NCBI GenBank assembly: GCA_013347225.1
Contig: CP054595.1
Span: 4,088,415 to 4,152,414, forward strand
Length of the DNA stretch: 64,000 bases
DNA from: Candidatus Accumulibacter similis
Lineage (GTDB): Bacteria > Pseudomonadota > Gammaproteobacteria > Burkholderiales > Rhodocyclaceae
Direction of reading: 5' to 3'
A program made the position numbers and the translations under genes. Within the stretch, counting starts at the first letter, position 1; each line of letters starts with the position of its first letter. A model generated the notes under the pieces. It worked only from the letters and a program-made list of their open reading frames with translations, was not told where the DNA came from and made no database searches. Below, in pieces: positions 17,762 through 26,185 of the stretch.

Positions 17762-18607
17762 ATGATCAAGTTCACCATCACCAGCACCAAGGGCGGCGTC
17801 GGCAAGACGACGCTCACGGCCAACCTCGGCGCCCTGCTGGCCGACATGGGGCTGCGCGTCCTTCTGGTCGACGCCGACGTCCAGCCCTCGCTGTCGAAGT
17901 ACTTCCCGCTCGCGGAGGCGCAGCCGGCAGCCGGCCTCACCGAGGTGATCCTGCGCGGCGAGGTGACCGCGGCGTGCATCACGGCCACGGTCTTCCCGAA
18001 CCTCGACATCGTCGTGTCGGACGACCCCGAAGGCCATCTCCCCAACTGGCTGCTCAACCGGATCGACCGCGGATTCCGGCTGCGTTTCGCACTGCAGGCT
18101 GCCGTCGTGGCGAACGCCTATGACTGCGTCCTGATCGACACGCAGGGTGCTATCGGCCCTCTGCAGGACGCGGCCCTCATGGCTGCCGACATGCTCGTCT
18201 CGCCGATCACGCCGGAGGTTCTCTCCGCGCGCGAGTTCAAGGACGGCACGATGGAGCTGCTGGATCGGCTGGAGCCGGGCAGCGCCCTGGGCGCCACGCT
18301 CGGGCCGGTGAAGGCGGTGATCTACCGGCAGGACCGCACGGCCGACGCCCGTCTCATCGCGAGCGGCATCCGCGAGGACTTCATCCGCCTGAAGGGCAGG
18401 GTGTCGGTGCTCGACACCGTCGTGCCGCACGCCAAGGCCTACAAGGAGGCGGCCACTCTGCGGATCCCGGTGCACCGGCACGAGCCTCGGAGGGACGGCG
18501 TCATGCCGAGCGCGTCCACGGTGATGCACCAGCTCGCTTGGGAGCTGATCCCCAGCCTCCAGGGCGTTCACGCCGGCGACTCCGCTGCCGAGGAACGATC
18601 GGCATGA
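17762..18607 (+). CDS. parA: ParA-family partition ATPase
   Basis: A 281-residue Walker-type ATPase that works with ParB to keep the excised or replicating element in daughter cells. The deviant Walker A motif KGGVGKTTLTANL is at residues 10-22, the A' motif VLLVDADVQPS follows, and the Walker B motif is DCVLIDTQGA (about 121-130). There is no N-terminal helix-turn-helix, so it resembles the short ParA type found at the head of SPI-7/PFGI-like modules. It overlaps parB by four bases (ATGA), the first of a chain of such overlaps running to 23196. Confidence 0.92.
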   Translation: MIKFTITSTKGGVGKTTLTANLGALLADMGLRVLLVDADVQPSLSKYFPLAEAQPAAGLTEVILRGEVTAACITATVFPNLDIVVSDDPEGHLPNWLLNRIDRGFRLRFALQAAVVANAYDCVLIDTQGAIGPLQDAALMAADMLVSPITPEVLSAREFKDGTMELLDRLEPGSALGATLGPVKAVIYRQDRTADARLIASGIREDFIRLKGRVSVLDTVVPHAKAYKEAATLRIPVHRHEPRRDGVMPSASTVMHQLAWELIPSLQGVHAGDSAAEERSA

Positions 18608-19911
18608 GCGGCAAGGTGTCGGTCGACGAGCGGCGGCGACTGGTCGCCGAGTCGTTGCGCGTCGGAAACCCAGGCAACAACGCCCGCGATCTCGCCGGCC
18701 AGGTCGACCCGCGAACTGAATCGCAGATCGAGCTCGCGGTCGACGAGATCCACCCCTACGAGCACAACCCGCGGCGCGCGACGAACGCGAAGTTCGATGA
18801 CATCAAGGAGTCGATCCGCACCAGCGGCCTGAGAAGCCCACTCACCGTGACCCGCCGCCCCGGCGAATCGCACTTCATCGTCGAGGCGGGCGGCAACACG
18901 CGGCTGCTCGCGCTGCGGCAACTGTGGGCCGAGACGCGCGATCCGCGCTTCCGCAAGCTGGTGGCGCTGTTTCGGCCGTGGCGATCAGAGAGCCACGTCC
19001 TAACTGCGCACCTGATCGAGAACGAACAGCGCGGCGAGATGACCTTCTGGGACAAGGCGTGCGGCATCGTCGCGCTCAAGTCCCGCCTGGAAGCGGAGCA
19101 GGGCCGCACCCTGACGCTGCGGCCGCTGGAGGACGCGCTCCACGCGTTGGGCCTGGCGGTCAACACCGCGACTCTCGGTCTCCATCTCTTCGCCACCGAG
19201 CGGTTGCGAACCCTCGGCGAAGCAGTGACGGATCTCTCCGGCCTCGACGTCAAGACGATGCAGCCGCGGCTGAATGCGCTGAAGCGCTACGCCCAGACGC
19301 GGAGCTCGATCTCCGAAGACGACCTCTACGCGCAGGTGTTCGAACCCGTCTTTCGACGCATCGCGCAGCAGTGCCCGCACACCGGCACGTTCAGCGTCTC
19401 CGCCACCTGCGAGGCCTGCGAAGTCGGCCTGGCTCATCACCTTGGCGAACCCGTGGAGTCGCTACGTTTGGCACTGAGGTCGAAGGGCGAGCGCGAGTCC
19501 CAGGCGGACCCGTCGACGCCGGTGGCCCGCTCCTCCGCCGATGGCGCAGATGTGGACGAACTGCTGATGCATGCCAGGCGCTTTGCCGACGCCGTCGGCA
19601 TCTCCGGCGTGATTCAGCCGGAACAGCAGTCCCCCGCCGGCTTGCGCGTCGCGACGCTCACCGGCGGCGACGCGGAGGATCCTGCGCGCCACCGCGCCTG
19701 GTGCCTGCTCGCGACGCTCCTCGGCCAGCTCGAGCCGAACGCGGCGTCGTCGAACGCGCCGGAGCCGGCGTTCCTGCAATGGCTCGTCGATCCCGACGAC
19801 CCGTCGTCAACGGCGTTTTGGGAGCTGCTGGCTTGCGCCAGGCGATCGGGCGGCCTTCGCCGGCAACCCGGCGTCGCGGGCGAGGCGGCTTCTGCCTCGG
19901 AGGCAGCGTGA
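18604..19911 (+). CDS. parB: ParB-family partition protein
   Basis: A 435-residue protein. The N-terminal ParB/sulfiredoxin domain is visible as DEIHPYEHNPRR, IKESIRTSGLRSPLTVT and EAGGNTRLLALRQL (residues 42-105), with the Arg-rich CTP-binding region in the variant form seen in ICE ParB proteins. A helical DNA-binding middle part follows. A cysteine cluster at about 258-285 (QQCPHTG, SATCEACEVG) may bind metal. The C-terminus after residue 310 is poorly conserved. ATG 18604 overlaps the parA stop. It would bind centromere-like sites; none was identified here. Confidence 0.85.
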   Translation: MSGKVSVDERRRLVAESLRVGNPGNNARDLAGQVDPRTESQIELAVDEIHPYEHNPRRATNAKFDDIKESIRTSGLRSPLTVTRRPGESHFIVEAGGNTRLLALRQLWAETRDPRFRKLVALFRPWRSESHVLTAHLIENEQRGEMTFWDKACGIVALKSRLEAEQGRTLTLRPLEDALHALGLAVNTATLGLHLFATERLRTLGEAVTDLSGLDVKTMQPRLNALKRYAQTRSSISEDDLYAQVFEPVFRRIAQQCPHTGTFSVSATCEACEVGLAHHLGEPVESLRLALRSKGERESQADPSTPVARSSADGADVDELLMHARRFADAVGISGVIQPEQQSPAGLRVATLTGGDAEDPARHRAWCLLATLLGQLEPNAASSNAPEPAFLQWLVDPDDPSSTAFWELLACARRSGGLRRQPGVAGEAASASEAA

Positions 19912-20453
19912 TGCTCCCGCTGCAGGACGCCCAGGTGCGGCTCGTCCTCCTCAACCACGTCACGGTGCGTCTGGCCGACGCCGCGCAGGACGAGCTCCAC
20001 GCGGCTGGCATCGAGATGGAGCAGCTGGCGCACCTTCGGCAACTCTCGGCGGTCGACCTCAGTCGCCTCGCCGCGATGCGCAGCCTGACCATCGGCGTGA
20101 CCTTCGACGGTGCGGCCCTCAGGGCCGGGCTGCGCGCGGTGGCCCTGGTCAACGAGGCCAAGGCGCTGGAGACGTACTTCATCCGGCACGGTGCGTCCAC
20201 GCACCTGATGACCGCGCTCTTCAAGCTCCGCCGCAAGCTGACGCTCAAGCGCCGACGAGACATCGGTGCCCGGCGTCCGGCCGGTCGCGTGCCGCTGCCC
20301 GACTACGCGACGCGCGAGCGCATCTACCAGGCGTGGCGGGCTATCGCCGATCCGTCGCCCCGCGCTCGCTACTACCGGCTGCACCAGGAGTTCCAGCACA
20401 TCCCGATCGCCGTGCTGGAGGCGGTCGTCCGCGAGTTCGAGGCCGACGAATGA
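19911..20453 (+). CDS. DUF2857 family ICE protein
   Basis: A 180-residue protein of the DUF2857 (STY4526-like) family, always found just after ParB in SPI-7/PFGI-1-type islands. Function is unknown. The N-terminal half is a helical bundle (DAQVRLVLLNHVTVRLAD). The C-terminal part is basic (LRRKLTLKRRRDIG) and could contact nucleic acid. Its ATG shares one base with the parB stop and its own stop overlaps the next start (ATGA), so it is tightly coupled to both neighbours. Confidence 0.75.
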   Translation: MLPLQDAQVRLVLLNHVTVRLADAAQDELHAAGIEMEQLAHLRQLSAVDLSRLAAMRSLTIGVTFDGAALRAGLRAVALVNEAKALETYFIRHGASTHLMTALFKLRRKLTLKRRRDIGARRPAGRVPLPDYATRERIYQAWRAIADPSPRARYYRLHQEFQHIPIAVLEAVVREFEADE

Positions 20454-20824
20454 ACGCGCGCATGGAGAGCCTCGGCATCACGCCGCAGTTGTTGCTCGAA
20501 GTCTTCGACATTCCGGTGAGCTTTCATCGCTGCCTGGTGCCGATCACCGGCGGCGTCACATCGGCATTGATGCTGTCGCAGGCGATCTGGACCAGTCAGG
20601 CGCTGGAGCCTTCTGCCGACGGCTGGTTCCTCCGCTCCCAGGAACAGTGGACACAGGAGACGGGGCTCTCGCGCTGGGAGCAGGAGACCGCGCGCCGCGC
20701 GTTGCGCCGCTCGGGCCTGCTCGAAGAACGTCGCGTTGGCATGCCGGCGAAGCTCTGGTTCCGGGTCCGCGCGGATGCGGTCTGGCGCGCGTTGCAGGCC
20801 CATGCCGGGGCGGCTGACCGGTGA
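20450..20824 (+). CDS. Single-module STY4528-like protein
   Basis: A 124-residue protein consisting of one winged-helix-like module: PVSFHRCLVPITGGVTSALM, LSQAIWTSQ, WFLRSQEQWTQETGLSRWEQ, ETARRALRRSGLLEERRVG, PAKLWFRVRADAVW. The same module occurs twice in the next gene, so this looks like a split-off or duplicated copy. The module resembles replication-initiator-type helix-turn-helix domains. It is coupled to the DUF2857 gene by ATGA overlap and is 21 bases before the next start. Confidence 0.65.
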   Translation: MNARMESLGITPQLLLEVFDIPVSFHRCLVPITGGVTSALMLSQAIWTSQALEPSADGWFLRSQEQWTQETGLSRWEQETARRALRRSGLLEERRVGMPAKLWFRVRADAVWRALQAHAGAADR

Positions 20825-20845
20825 GCGCCGGAGGAGGCAGCCGTC

Positions 20846-22261
20846 GTGAATGAAGACGCGCGCCGGGAGCACGAGGAATCACAAGCGGCGCCTGGCGACG
20901 CCGCGCCGCTCGCCGTCATCTGGCCGCTGCTGGGCCGTCACATCGCCTTCCATCGGCGGCTGGTGGATCTCACGTCCAGCGTCAAGGCGGCGCTCCTGCT
21001 GTCGCAGTCGATCTACTGGACGCGCCACGGTCGGGACATCGCCCGGAACGGCGGCTGGTTCCACAAGACGACGGAGCAGTGGGCGATCGAGACCGGACTG
21101 TCGCCGAAGGAACAGGCCAGCGCGCGCGAGGTGCTTCGCAATCTCGCGCTCCTGGACGACCAGCGCATCGGTATTCCCGCGCGGCTGCACTTCAGGTTGA
21201 GGCTGGACGAGCTCGGCGCGCGGCTCGCCGATCGGATTGCCGGCGATCCGCAAGCGGTCGACTGGAGCGACCGACTCGTGCTCGCGGAACTGCTCGGTCC
21301 GTCGGTGGCCTTCCACCGGACGCTCGTCGAGGTCGCGGGTGGCGTGCACGGCGGGCTGATGCTGTCGCGCGCGCTGCACCTCACGCGGCTGCAGGTTCGA
21401 CGTCGTCTGGACCAGTGGATCGTCAGCTCGGCCGCGCGCTGGTTCGAGGAGCTCGGTCTCACGCGGCGCGAACAGGAAACGGCGCGGCGCGATCTCGTGC
21501 GTGCCGGGCTCTGGGAGGAGTGCCTGCGGGGCATTCCGCCGAGCCTGGTGGCACGCATCAGGCTCGACTGCCTGCTGACATTGCTGACCGAAGACGTCTC
21601 GCCGGCACGGGCCACCGACCTGCGCGGCGTCGATCCAGAGCGTGACCTTGGCGCAGCCAACGATTCACCGAAGAGCGATTCAAGACTGTGGCATCCCCGC
21701 AGCCTTGCCACGCCGAATCCGCCACCACAGTTCGGCCCGACCCGCGAACACGGTTCACCCGAAAGCGCCGCTCTTCTTATGAATCACAGTACAGGTGAAT
21801 CACTACAACCACAGAACACTAGCTCGCCGACGCCTGCGCCGGCCGCCGTGGATGGTGGTGGGGAGTTGATCTTTCCTGAGCAGATGCTGCCGGACGAGCG
21901 CCAGGCAGCACGCGTGCTGCTTCGCCCCTGCGGCGATCACGCCCAGGCTCTGCTCGACGAGCTGGCCGGCCGCCTGCAGATGGGCGGCGTGCGCAGCAGT
22001 TCGGTCGCGTACTTGCGCGGGCTCATCGCGCGCGCTGGCGCCGGCAGCTTCGTACCGGAGCTCGGTCTCCGCGTGGCGGCCGCGCGTGCGCAGCGCCAGA
22101 AGGAGGCCGCTCTGCGTCGCGAACGCGAAGCCGAGGAACGGCGTCTCGCGGCCGAACGCGCCACGCCCGAGTACCAGGCCAGGGCTCGCGCGCAGCGCGA
22201 GAAGGTCAGGCAGATGCTCGGCGAGCTCAAGACGCGCATGAGCACCGGAAGGCAACCATGA
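20846..22261 (+). CDS. STY4528-family island replication protein
   Basis: A 471-residue protein of the type annotated as pathogenicity-island replication protein in SPI-7 relatives. Two tandem copies of a roughly 110-residue module are visible: HIAFHRRLVDLTSSVKAALL (about 31-50) through RIGIPARLHFRLRLDEL, then SVAFHRTLVEVAGGVHGGLM (about 152-171) through GIPPSLVARIRLDCL. A proline-rich linker and a charged coiled C-terminus (RQKEAALRREREAEERRL) follow. The start is a GTG with an excellent GGAGGAGG ribosome site. It may load the replication machinery on the excised circle, by family analogy only. Confidence 0.75.
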   Translation: MNEDARREHEESQAAPGDAAPLAVIWPLLGRHIAFHRRLVDLTSSVKAALLLSQSIYWTRHGRDIARNGGWFHKTTEQWAIETGLSPKEQASAREVLRNLALLDDQRIGIPARLHFRLRLDELGARLADRIAGDPQAVDWSDRLVLAELLGPSVAFHRTLVEVAGGVHGGLMLSRALHLTRLQVRRRLDQWIVSSAARWFEELGLTRREQETARRDLVRAGLWEECLRGIPPSLVARIRLDCLLTLLTEDVSPARATDLRGVDPERDLGAANDSPKSDSRLWHPRSLATPNPPPQFGPTREHGSPESAALLMNHSTGESLQPQNTSSPTPAPAAVDGGGELIFPEQMLPDERQAARVLLRPCGDHAQALLDELAGRLQMGGVRSSSVAYLRGLIARAGAGSFVPELGLRVAAARAQRQKEAALRREREAEERRLAAERATPEYQARARAQREKVRQMLGELKTRMSTGRQP

Positions 22262-23196
22262 GCACACCGCGCGCCCCCGCCCCGTCGATGCCAGAACACG
22301 CCAACACGGAGTCCGCCATGACAGCACAAGACGCGCCGTCCTCACTCGGTCCGGTGCCCGACCCCGCGCCAGCCATCTCCGCGCCTGCGGCGCCAGCACG
22401 GCCCGCAGGATCGTCGCTGGGCCAGCTCGTCGACGAGACACCCGATGCGATGACCCTGCACACGCAGGACGCGTACCGCATGTTCACCGGCCGCGCCGCC
22501 GATCCGGCGAGCAACGCGCCGGCCATTCCAGGCGGCCGGCGCTTCGCGGCGGTGCTCAAGGCGATCTGGTACCTGTCGGCGAACGACAACCCCTACGCCG
22601 ACTGGATCTTGATCCGTGTCTACCAGTCGCTGTCCGGCATCCGCTCGCAGATGGGTCAGGTCATCGAAGAGCGCGAGGCCGAGTTCGAGCGCCTTCGCCG
22701 CCGAGGGCTTGCGCTGTCGGTGCTCGCGTCGCGCAGCCCGGTCACGGTGGAGCTGGGGTTTCGCAGTCCGTATGGCTACGCCACGGCCGAGGCGATCGTC
22801 GAGTTCGACTACCACGTGCGCATGGTCAAGACCCTCGTCCTCAAGGACCGCATGAGCGACGAGACGGGCAGGGCCGAGATCCGCGCCATCGGCCGCGGCC
22901 TGCGCGCGCTCTTCCTCGAGCCGATCCGCTGGGAGCGCAACCTATTGCGCGAGGAAATGCTCCCGCTGAGCCGGCGCGACTTCCTGCCGGGCGCCGACGA
23001 AGCGGCTCGGCAGCGCGTGCGGGCCGCGGTGGCGTTGTTCGGCGAACTTCCGCGCAAAGTGTTTACCGGCGAGGAGGCGCCACGGCACTCGCAGCGGCGC
23101 GTCACCCCGACCGCGGCGGAACTGCGGTTGATGCAGCAGGTCTCGCTCGGCGCGGACGCCGGGCCGCCGCCACCATCGGAAGGGCAGCTCCTGTGA
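22258..23196 (+). CDS. TIGR03761-type (PFL_4669-like) ICE protein
   Basis: A 312-residue protein matching the family found in the same position in PFGI-1-like elements. Its function is unknown. After a disordered Pro/Ala-rich N-terminus (to about residue 55) come the typical segments LHTQDAYRMFTGR, GGRRFAAVLKAIWYLSANDN, PYADWILIRVYQSL and SPYGYATAEAIVEFDYHVRM. The C-terminus is basic. It begins inside the stop of the STY4528-like gene (ATGA) and ends overlapping the next gene (GTGA). Confidence 0.75.
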   Translation: MSTPRAPAPSMPEHANTESAMTAQDAPSSLGPVPDPAPAISAPAAPARPAGSSLGQLVDETPDAMTLHTQDAYRMFTGRAADPASNAPAIPGGRRFAAVLKAIWYLSANDNPYADWILIRVYQSLSGIRSQMGQVIEEREAEFERLRRRGLALSVLASRSPVTVELGFRSPYGYATAEAIVEFDYHVRMVKTLVLKDRMSDETGRAEIRAIGRGLRALFLEPIRWERNLLREEMLPLSRRDFLPGADEAARQRVRAAVALFGELPRKVFTGEEAPRHSQRRVTPTAAELRLMQQVSLGADAGPPPPSEGQLL

Positions 23197-23582
23197 CGAC
23201 GGGGATATGCCCGCCGGCACGGCACCCCAGTGCGCAGGAGTGGGCGATGCTTCGCGTGCTTGCGCGCGAGGCACTCGCCGACGCCACGTTACACGGTGCC
23301 GCGCAGCTGTCATTCCGCGGCTATCGCGTCGCTGCCACGCGCCTCTGCACCGCCGGGACGGATGGCGCATTCGTCGAGATCACGCTGGCTGGCAATCGCG
23401 GCGGCGAGCCGCTCGACAGTGTCCGCATTGCAGTTGCATTCCGATCGGACCCGGGATCAGCATGCCGCATCGATCACTCGCGTGCGCCGGCAATCGCTGC
23501 GCGTCACTCCGAGTCTCTCGCTGGCTGTGTCAGCCCGGTTGATGCCCGTTACGCATCGCCCGAAACCGGTCAGATCTCCTGA
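23193..23582 (+). CDS. Hypothetical protein, C-terminus inside a repeated DNA element
   Basis: A 129-residue frame starting with GTG in a GTGA overlap with the gene before. I do not recognise a family. Residues 15-85 look like a small alpha/beta domain (AMLRVLAREALADATLHGAA, VEITLAGNRGG). The last 22 codons lie within a DNA element that recurs in inverted orientation at 27631-27754, so the true coding end could be younger or selected at the DNA level. The coupling argues that it is a real gene. Confidence 0.5.
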   Translation: MTTGICPPARHPSAQEWAMLRVLAREALADATLHGAAQLSFRGYRVAATRLCTAGTDGAFVEITLAGNRGGEPLDSVRIAVAFRSDPGSACRIDHSRAPAIAARHSESLAGCVSPVDARYASPETGQIS

Positions 23583-23620
23583 GAACCGGTGGCCGCAAGG
23601 TCCGGAGATTTCGTCAGTGC
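23519..23620 (+). repeat. Leader element R1 (inverted partner of 27631-27754)
   Basis: Starting CGCTGGCTG, then TCAGCCCGGTTGATGCCCG, it is interrupted by a variable stretch, then continues ATCTCCTGA, GGCC, AAGG, GGAGAT and CGTCAG. The same blocks in the same order occur on the minus strand at 27754-27631. Each copy ends before a hairpin leader that points to a gene of the maintenance module. Confidence 0.7.
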
Positions 23621-23632
23621 TTCTACCCAGCC

Positions 23633-23667
23633 GGGGAGTCCCATCCCCGTACTGGGATGGTCTCCCC
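23633..23667 (+). ncRNA. Leader hairpin A upstream of the DUF3577 gene
   Basis: GGGGAG pairs with CTCCCC and, after a small internal loop, CCATCCC pairs with GGGATGG around CGTACT: about 13 base pairs. It lies 33 bases before the ATG, ahead of AGGAGG. Similar G/C hairpins precede radC and the DUF932 gene. The known radC RNA motif (a conserved structure in leaders of radC, DUF932 and other mobile-element genes) is the likely class; I cannot confirm it without a covariance search. Confidence 0.55.
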
Positions 23668-23700
23668 ATTTTCATGTTTTCCATGTCATAGGAGGCCATC

Positions 23701-24141
23701 ATGTCCGAGTCATCCCAAGCCAGCAGCCAGCCGTCGTACTTCAACCTGCACGTCGAAGGCGTCGGCTATCTCAATCGTGTTCGCACCGTGAAGCCGAAGA
23801 AGGGCCAGGAGTTCCTGGCCTGCACCGTGGCTGCCCTCCGCGGCAGCGACAGTGACGTCAGCTACACGAAGTTCGACTGCCGTGTCAGCGGTGCTGACGC
23901 TCAGGCGATCGTCAAGCGCCTGGAAAACGATGTCGCGGCCGACAAGTCCGTGATCATCGGCTTCCGGATCGCCGACATCTATCCCGAAATGTTCACCTTC
24001 GAGAAGGGCGACAGGAAAGGACAGCCGGGCGTCAGCATCAAGGGTCGACTGCTGCGCATCAAGTTCGCCAAGGTCAACGGCGAACCCATCGATGTGCCGC
24101 AACCGGCGCGCGCGGAGGAACACGAGAGCGTTCCGTTCTGA
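23701..24141 (+). CDS. STY4534/DUF3577 family ICE replication protein
   Basis: A 146-residue member of the DUF3577 family (STY4534 in SPI-7), thought to act in ICE replication and resembling single-strand-binding OB-fold proteins in size and composition. Features are FNLHVEGVGYLNRVRTVKPK, KGQEFLACTVAALRG, YTKFDCRVSG, VIIGFRIADIYPEMFTF, then GVSIKGRLLRIKFAKVNG. The acidic C-terminal tip HESVPF recalls SSB tails. A strong AGGAGG ribosome site and a hairpin leader precede it, consistent with high expression. Confidence 0.82.
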   Translation: MSESSQASSQPSYFNLHVEGVGYLNRVRTVKPKKGQEFLACTVAALRGSDSDVSYTKFDCRVSGADAQAIVKRLENDVAADKSVIIGFRIADIYPEMFTFEKGDRKGQPGVSIKGRLLRIKFAKVNGEPIDVPQPARAEEHESVPF

Positions 24142-24168
24142 CCGCCGGCACCGTCAGTCTCAATCCAT

Positions 24169-24194
24169 CCCCCGGGGAGCTCGCTCCCTGGGGG
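24169..24194 (+). ncRNA. Leader hairpin B upstream of radC
   Basis: CCCCC, G, GGGAGC pairs with GCTCCC, T, GGGGG: a twelve-base-pair stem with one G-U pair. It is preceded by CGTCAGT and followed by CCCCATT and a GAAGGAG ribosome site, the same order as in leader A. Position in a radC leader supports the radC RNA class. Confidence 0.55.
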
Positions 24195-24229
24195 AGGAGT
24201 TCCCCATTCGTCATACGAAGGAGAACTCC

Positions 24230-24823
24230 ATGTGTCGACCGATCGAGTCGATGTCGGACGCGGCCCTGCTCAGCACACTTGTCGGGCCCCGAACGGCAGC
24301 GAACCTGTTGAAAGACGCGAGCGGCAGCCTGTCGCGGCTGCTGAACGCAGACGTAGCGCAGCAAGTCCCGTCGTCCTCCGTCGGAGCGAAGCTGATGGCG
24401 GCCAGGGAACTGGTCCGTCGTGCCCTTGCCGAGACGATGCGCGAGCGGGACATGCTGGCCTCACCGGCCGCGGTGCGGGACTACTTGCGGATCATGCTGG
24501 CCCAGCGCGACCACGAAGTCTTCATGGTGCTGTTTCTCGATGCACAGAACCGGGTCATCGCGCCCGAGGAAATGTTTCGAGGGACGCTCACGCAGACCAG
24601 CGTGTACCCGCGTGAAGTGGTCAAGCGGGCGCTGTCGCTGAACGCTGCGGCAGTGATCCTGGCGCACAACCACCCATCAGGCGTCGCCGAGCCCAGCCGG
24701 GCCGACGAGTTCCTGACCCAGTCGCTGCGTTCCGCACTGGCCCTGGTCGACATCCGCGTGCTCGACCACATCGTGATCGCAGGCAGCAACGCCACGTCGT
24801 TCGCCGAACGCGGCCTGTTGTAG
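24230..24823 (+). CDS. radC: RadC-family JAB/MPN-domain protein
   Basis: A 197-residue protein. The C-terminal domain carries the metalloprotease-like JAMM signature HNHPSGVAEPSRAD (about residues 146-159) and the family block FLDAQNRVIAPEEMFRGTLT, VYPREVVKRAL. The N-terminal 70 residues are helical and shorter than the helix-hairpin-helix part of chromosomal RadC. RadC-like proteins are common on mobile elements; their biochemical role is unsettled despite the old name linking them to DNA repair. The ATG at 24230 follows AAGGAG; the frame is open further upstream but that part covers the hairpin leader. Confidence 0.9.
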   Translation: MCRPIESMSDAALLSTLVGPRTAANLLKDASGSLSRLLNADVAQQVPSSSVGAKLMAARELVRRALAETMRERDMLASPAAVRDYLRIMLAQRDHEVFMVLFLDAQNRVIAPEEMFRGTLTQTSVYPREVVKRALSLNAAAVILAHNHPSGVAEPSRADEFLTQSLRSALALVDIRVLDHIVIAGSNATSFAERGLL

Positions 24824-24891
24824 CCCGTGAACCCTGCGCGACGCCCGTCGCGCATCCCATCCGGATCGGGACTTCCCGGTCTGGTTCTTCA

Positions 24892-24925
24892 CCCCAGCGG
24901 GGATGTGCATCCCCGCATGGCGGGG
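24892..24925 (+). ncRNA. Leader hairpin C upstream of the DUF932 gene
   Basis: GCGGGGATG and CATCCCCGC form a near-continuous palindrome (realistic loop about four bases), with an outer CCCC/GGGG pairing. It precedes the ATG at 24958. Third member of the leader set found within 1.3 kb. Confidence 0.5.
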
Positions 24926-24957
24926 GGCCGTTCCTGCAACTTCTCTGGAGTCTCACC

Positions 24958-26022
24958 ATGAAGAGCGGACGTTCTCTCGTCGATCTGGCCCGTGAACTCG
25001 AGCGCCAGATCTCCTCCAAGCGCGACCTGGTCGTGCCTTCGTCCTTCCTGCAGTGCCGTACCGATGAGGATGGCAGCCTCAAGCTGATCGTCGACTCCTG
25101 CCAGGGAGACGGCGAATACGGCGTCACGGGTCTGGCGCGTCGGCAGCTCGCCGACAAGCTCAAGATCCCGTTCGCCTACTTCGAGCGCATGCGTACCGAG
25201 CAGCCGCAACTGCTCGATCGCAACGTCAACACCTGGCTGCAATCGGACGGCGACCGCCGGATGATCCGCACGCTGGACGGGCAGGTGAGGGCGGTGCTGT
25301 CGGACCGCTATCGCCGACTGGACAACTTCGATCTTGCGGAGAACGTCCTGCCGATCCTGCAGCGGCTGGAGGGTGCCCGCTTCGAATCGGTCGAACTGAC
25401 CGAGACGAAGATGTACCTGAAGGTCATCACGCCTCGCGTCGAGTTCGAGGTCGCCCCCGGCGACATCGTGCAGGCCGGCATCGTCATCACCAACTCGGAA
25501 GTCGGCTGCGGCACGCTTTCGGTGCAGCCGCTGATCTACCGGCTGGTGTGCAAGAACGGTCTGATCGCATCGGACCATGCGCTGCGAAAGACGCACGTCG
25601 GGCGCTCGCTGACCACGGAAGCGGAGTCGGTCAATGTGTTCAGGGACGACACCCTGGCCGCAGACGACCGGGCCTTCTTCCTGAAGGTGCGGGATGTGGT
25701 CGAGGCTGCGGTGTCCGAAGCCACGTTCCGCCAGGTCGCACAGAAGCTGCAGAAGACGCGCGACATCCGTCTGACCGGCGACCCGGTGAAGTCCGTCGAG
25801 GTGCTGGCCAACCGCTACACGCTCAACGACACCGAGCGGGCCGGCGTGCTGCGGCACCTGATCGTCGAAGGCGATCTCAGTGCCTATGGGCTGGTCAACG
25901 CCGTCACGCACTTCTCGCAGGACGTCGAGGACTACGACCGTGCCACCGAGTTTGAGGCGCTGGGCGGCAAGCTCATCGAGCTGGCCCCTGGCGACTGGAA
26001 GGAATTGGCCCACGCCGCCTGA
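24958..26022 (+). CDS. DUF932 family protein
   Basis: A 354-residue protein of the DUF932 family, common on phages, plasmids and ICEs; function unknown. Characteristic segments are YGVTGLARRQLADKLKIPFAY, LRTL-like VRAVLSDRYRRLDNFDLAE, GIVITNSEVGCGTLSVQPLI (beta-rich core at about 175-200) and the Cys-containing RLVCKNGLIASDHALRKTHV. The second half is helical (VVEAAVSEATFRQVAQKLQK). No nuclease motif is visible. It follows radC and its own hairpin leader and ends at a strong hairpin. Confidence 0.85.
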   Translation: MKSGRSLVDLARELERQISSKRDLVVPSSFLQCRTDEDGSLKLIVDSCQGDGEYGVTGLARRQLADKLKIPFAYFERMRTEQPQLLDRNVNTWLQSDGDRRMIRTLDGQVRAVLSDRYRRLDNFDLAENVLPILQRLEGARFESVELTETKMYLKVITPRVEFEVAPGDIVQAGIVITNSEVGCGTLSVQPLIYRLVCKNGLIASDHALRKTHVGRSLTTEAESVNVFRDDTLAADDRAFFLKVRDVVEAAVSEATFRQVAQKLQKTRDIRLTGDPVKSVEVLANRYTLNDTERAGVLRHLIVEGDLSAYGLVNAVTHFSQDVEDYDRATEFEALGGKLIELAPGDWKELAHAA

Positions 26023-26027
26023 GAACC

Positions 26028-26058
26028 CCCGAAGCACCGCTACCGGCGGTGCTTCGGG
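26028..26058 (+). terminator. Strong hairpin after the DUF932 gene
   Basis: CCCGAAGCACCGC and GCGGTGCTTCGGG form a perfect 13-base-pair stem around TACCG, starting five bases after the stop codon. The following bases (GACTCCTGCCCC) are not T-rich, so it may act as a 3' stabiliser or a factor-assisted terminator. Confidence 0.65.
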
Positions 26059-26185
26059 ACTCCTGCCCCTGATTGAAGTCCTCCCCCCTCGCCCGGCGCA
26101 GCCTCACGGTTGCCCGGGCATTTTTTCGTCTGTCAGCAGTGCTGACGGCTGCCCCGGCTGTCGGTCGGTCGAGCGAACGAGAAAC

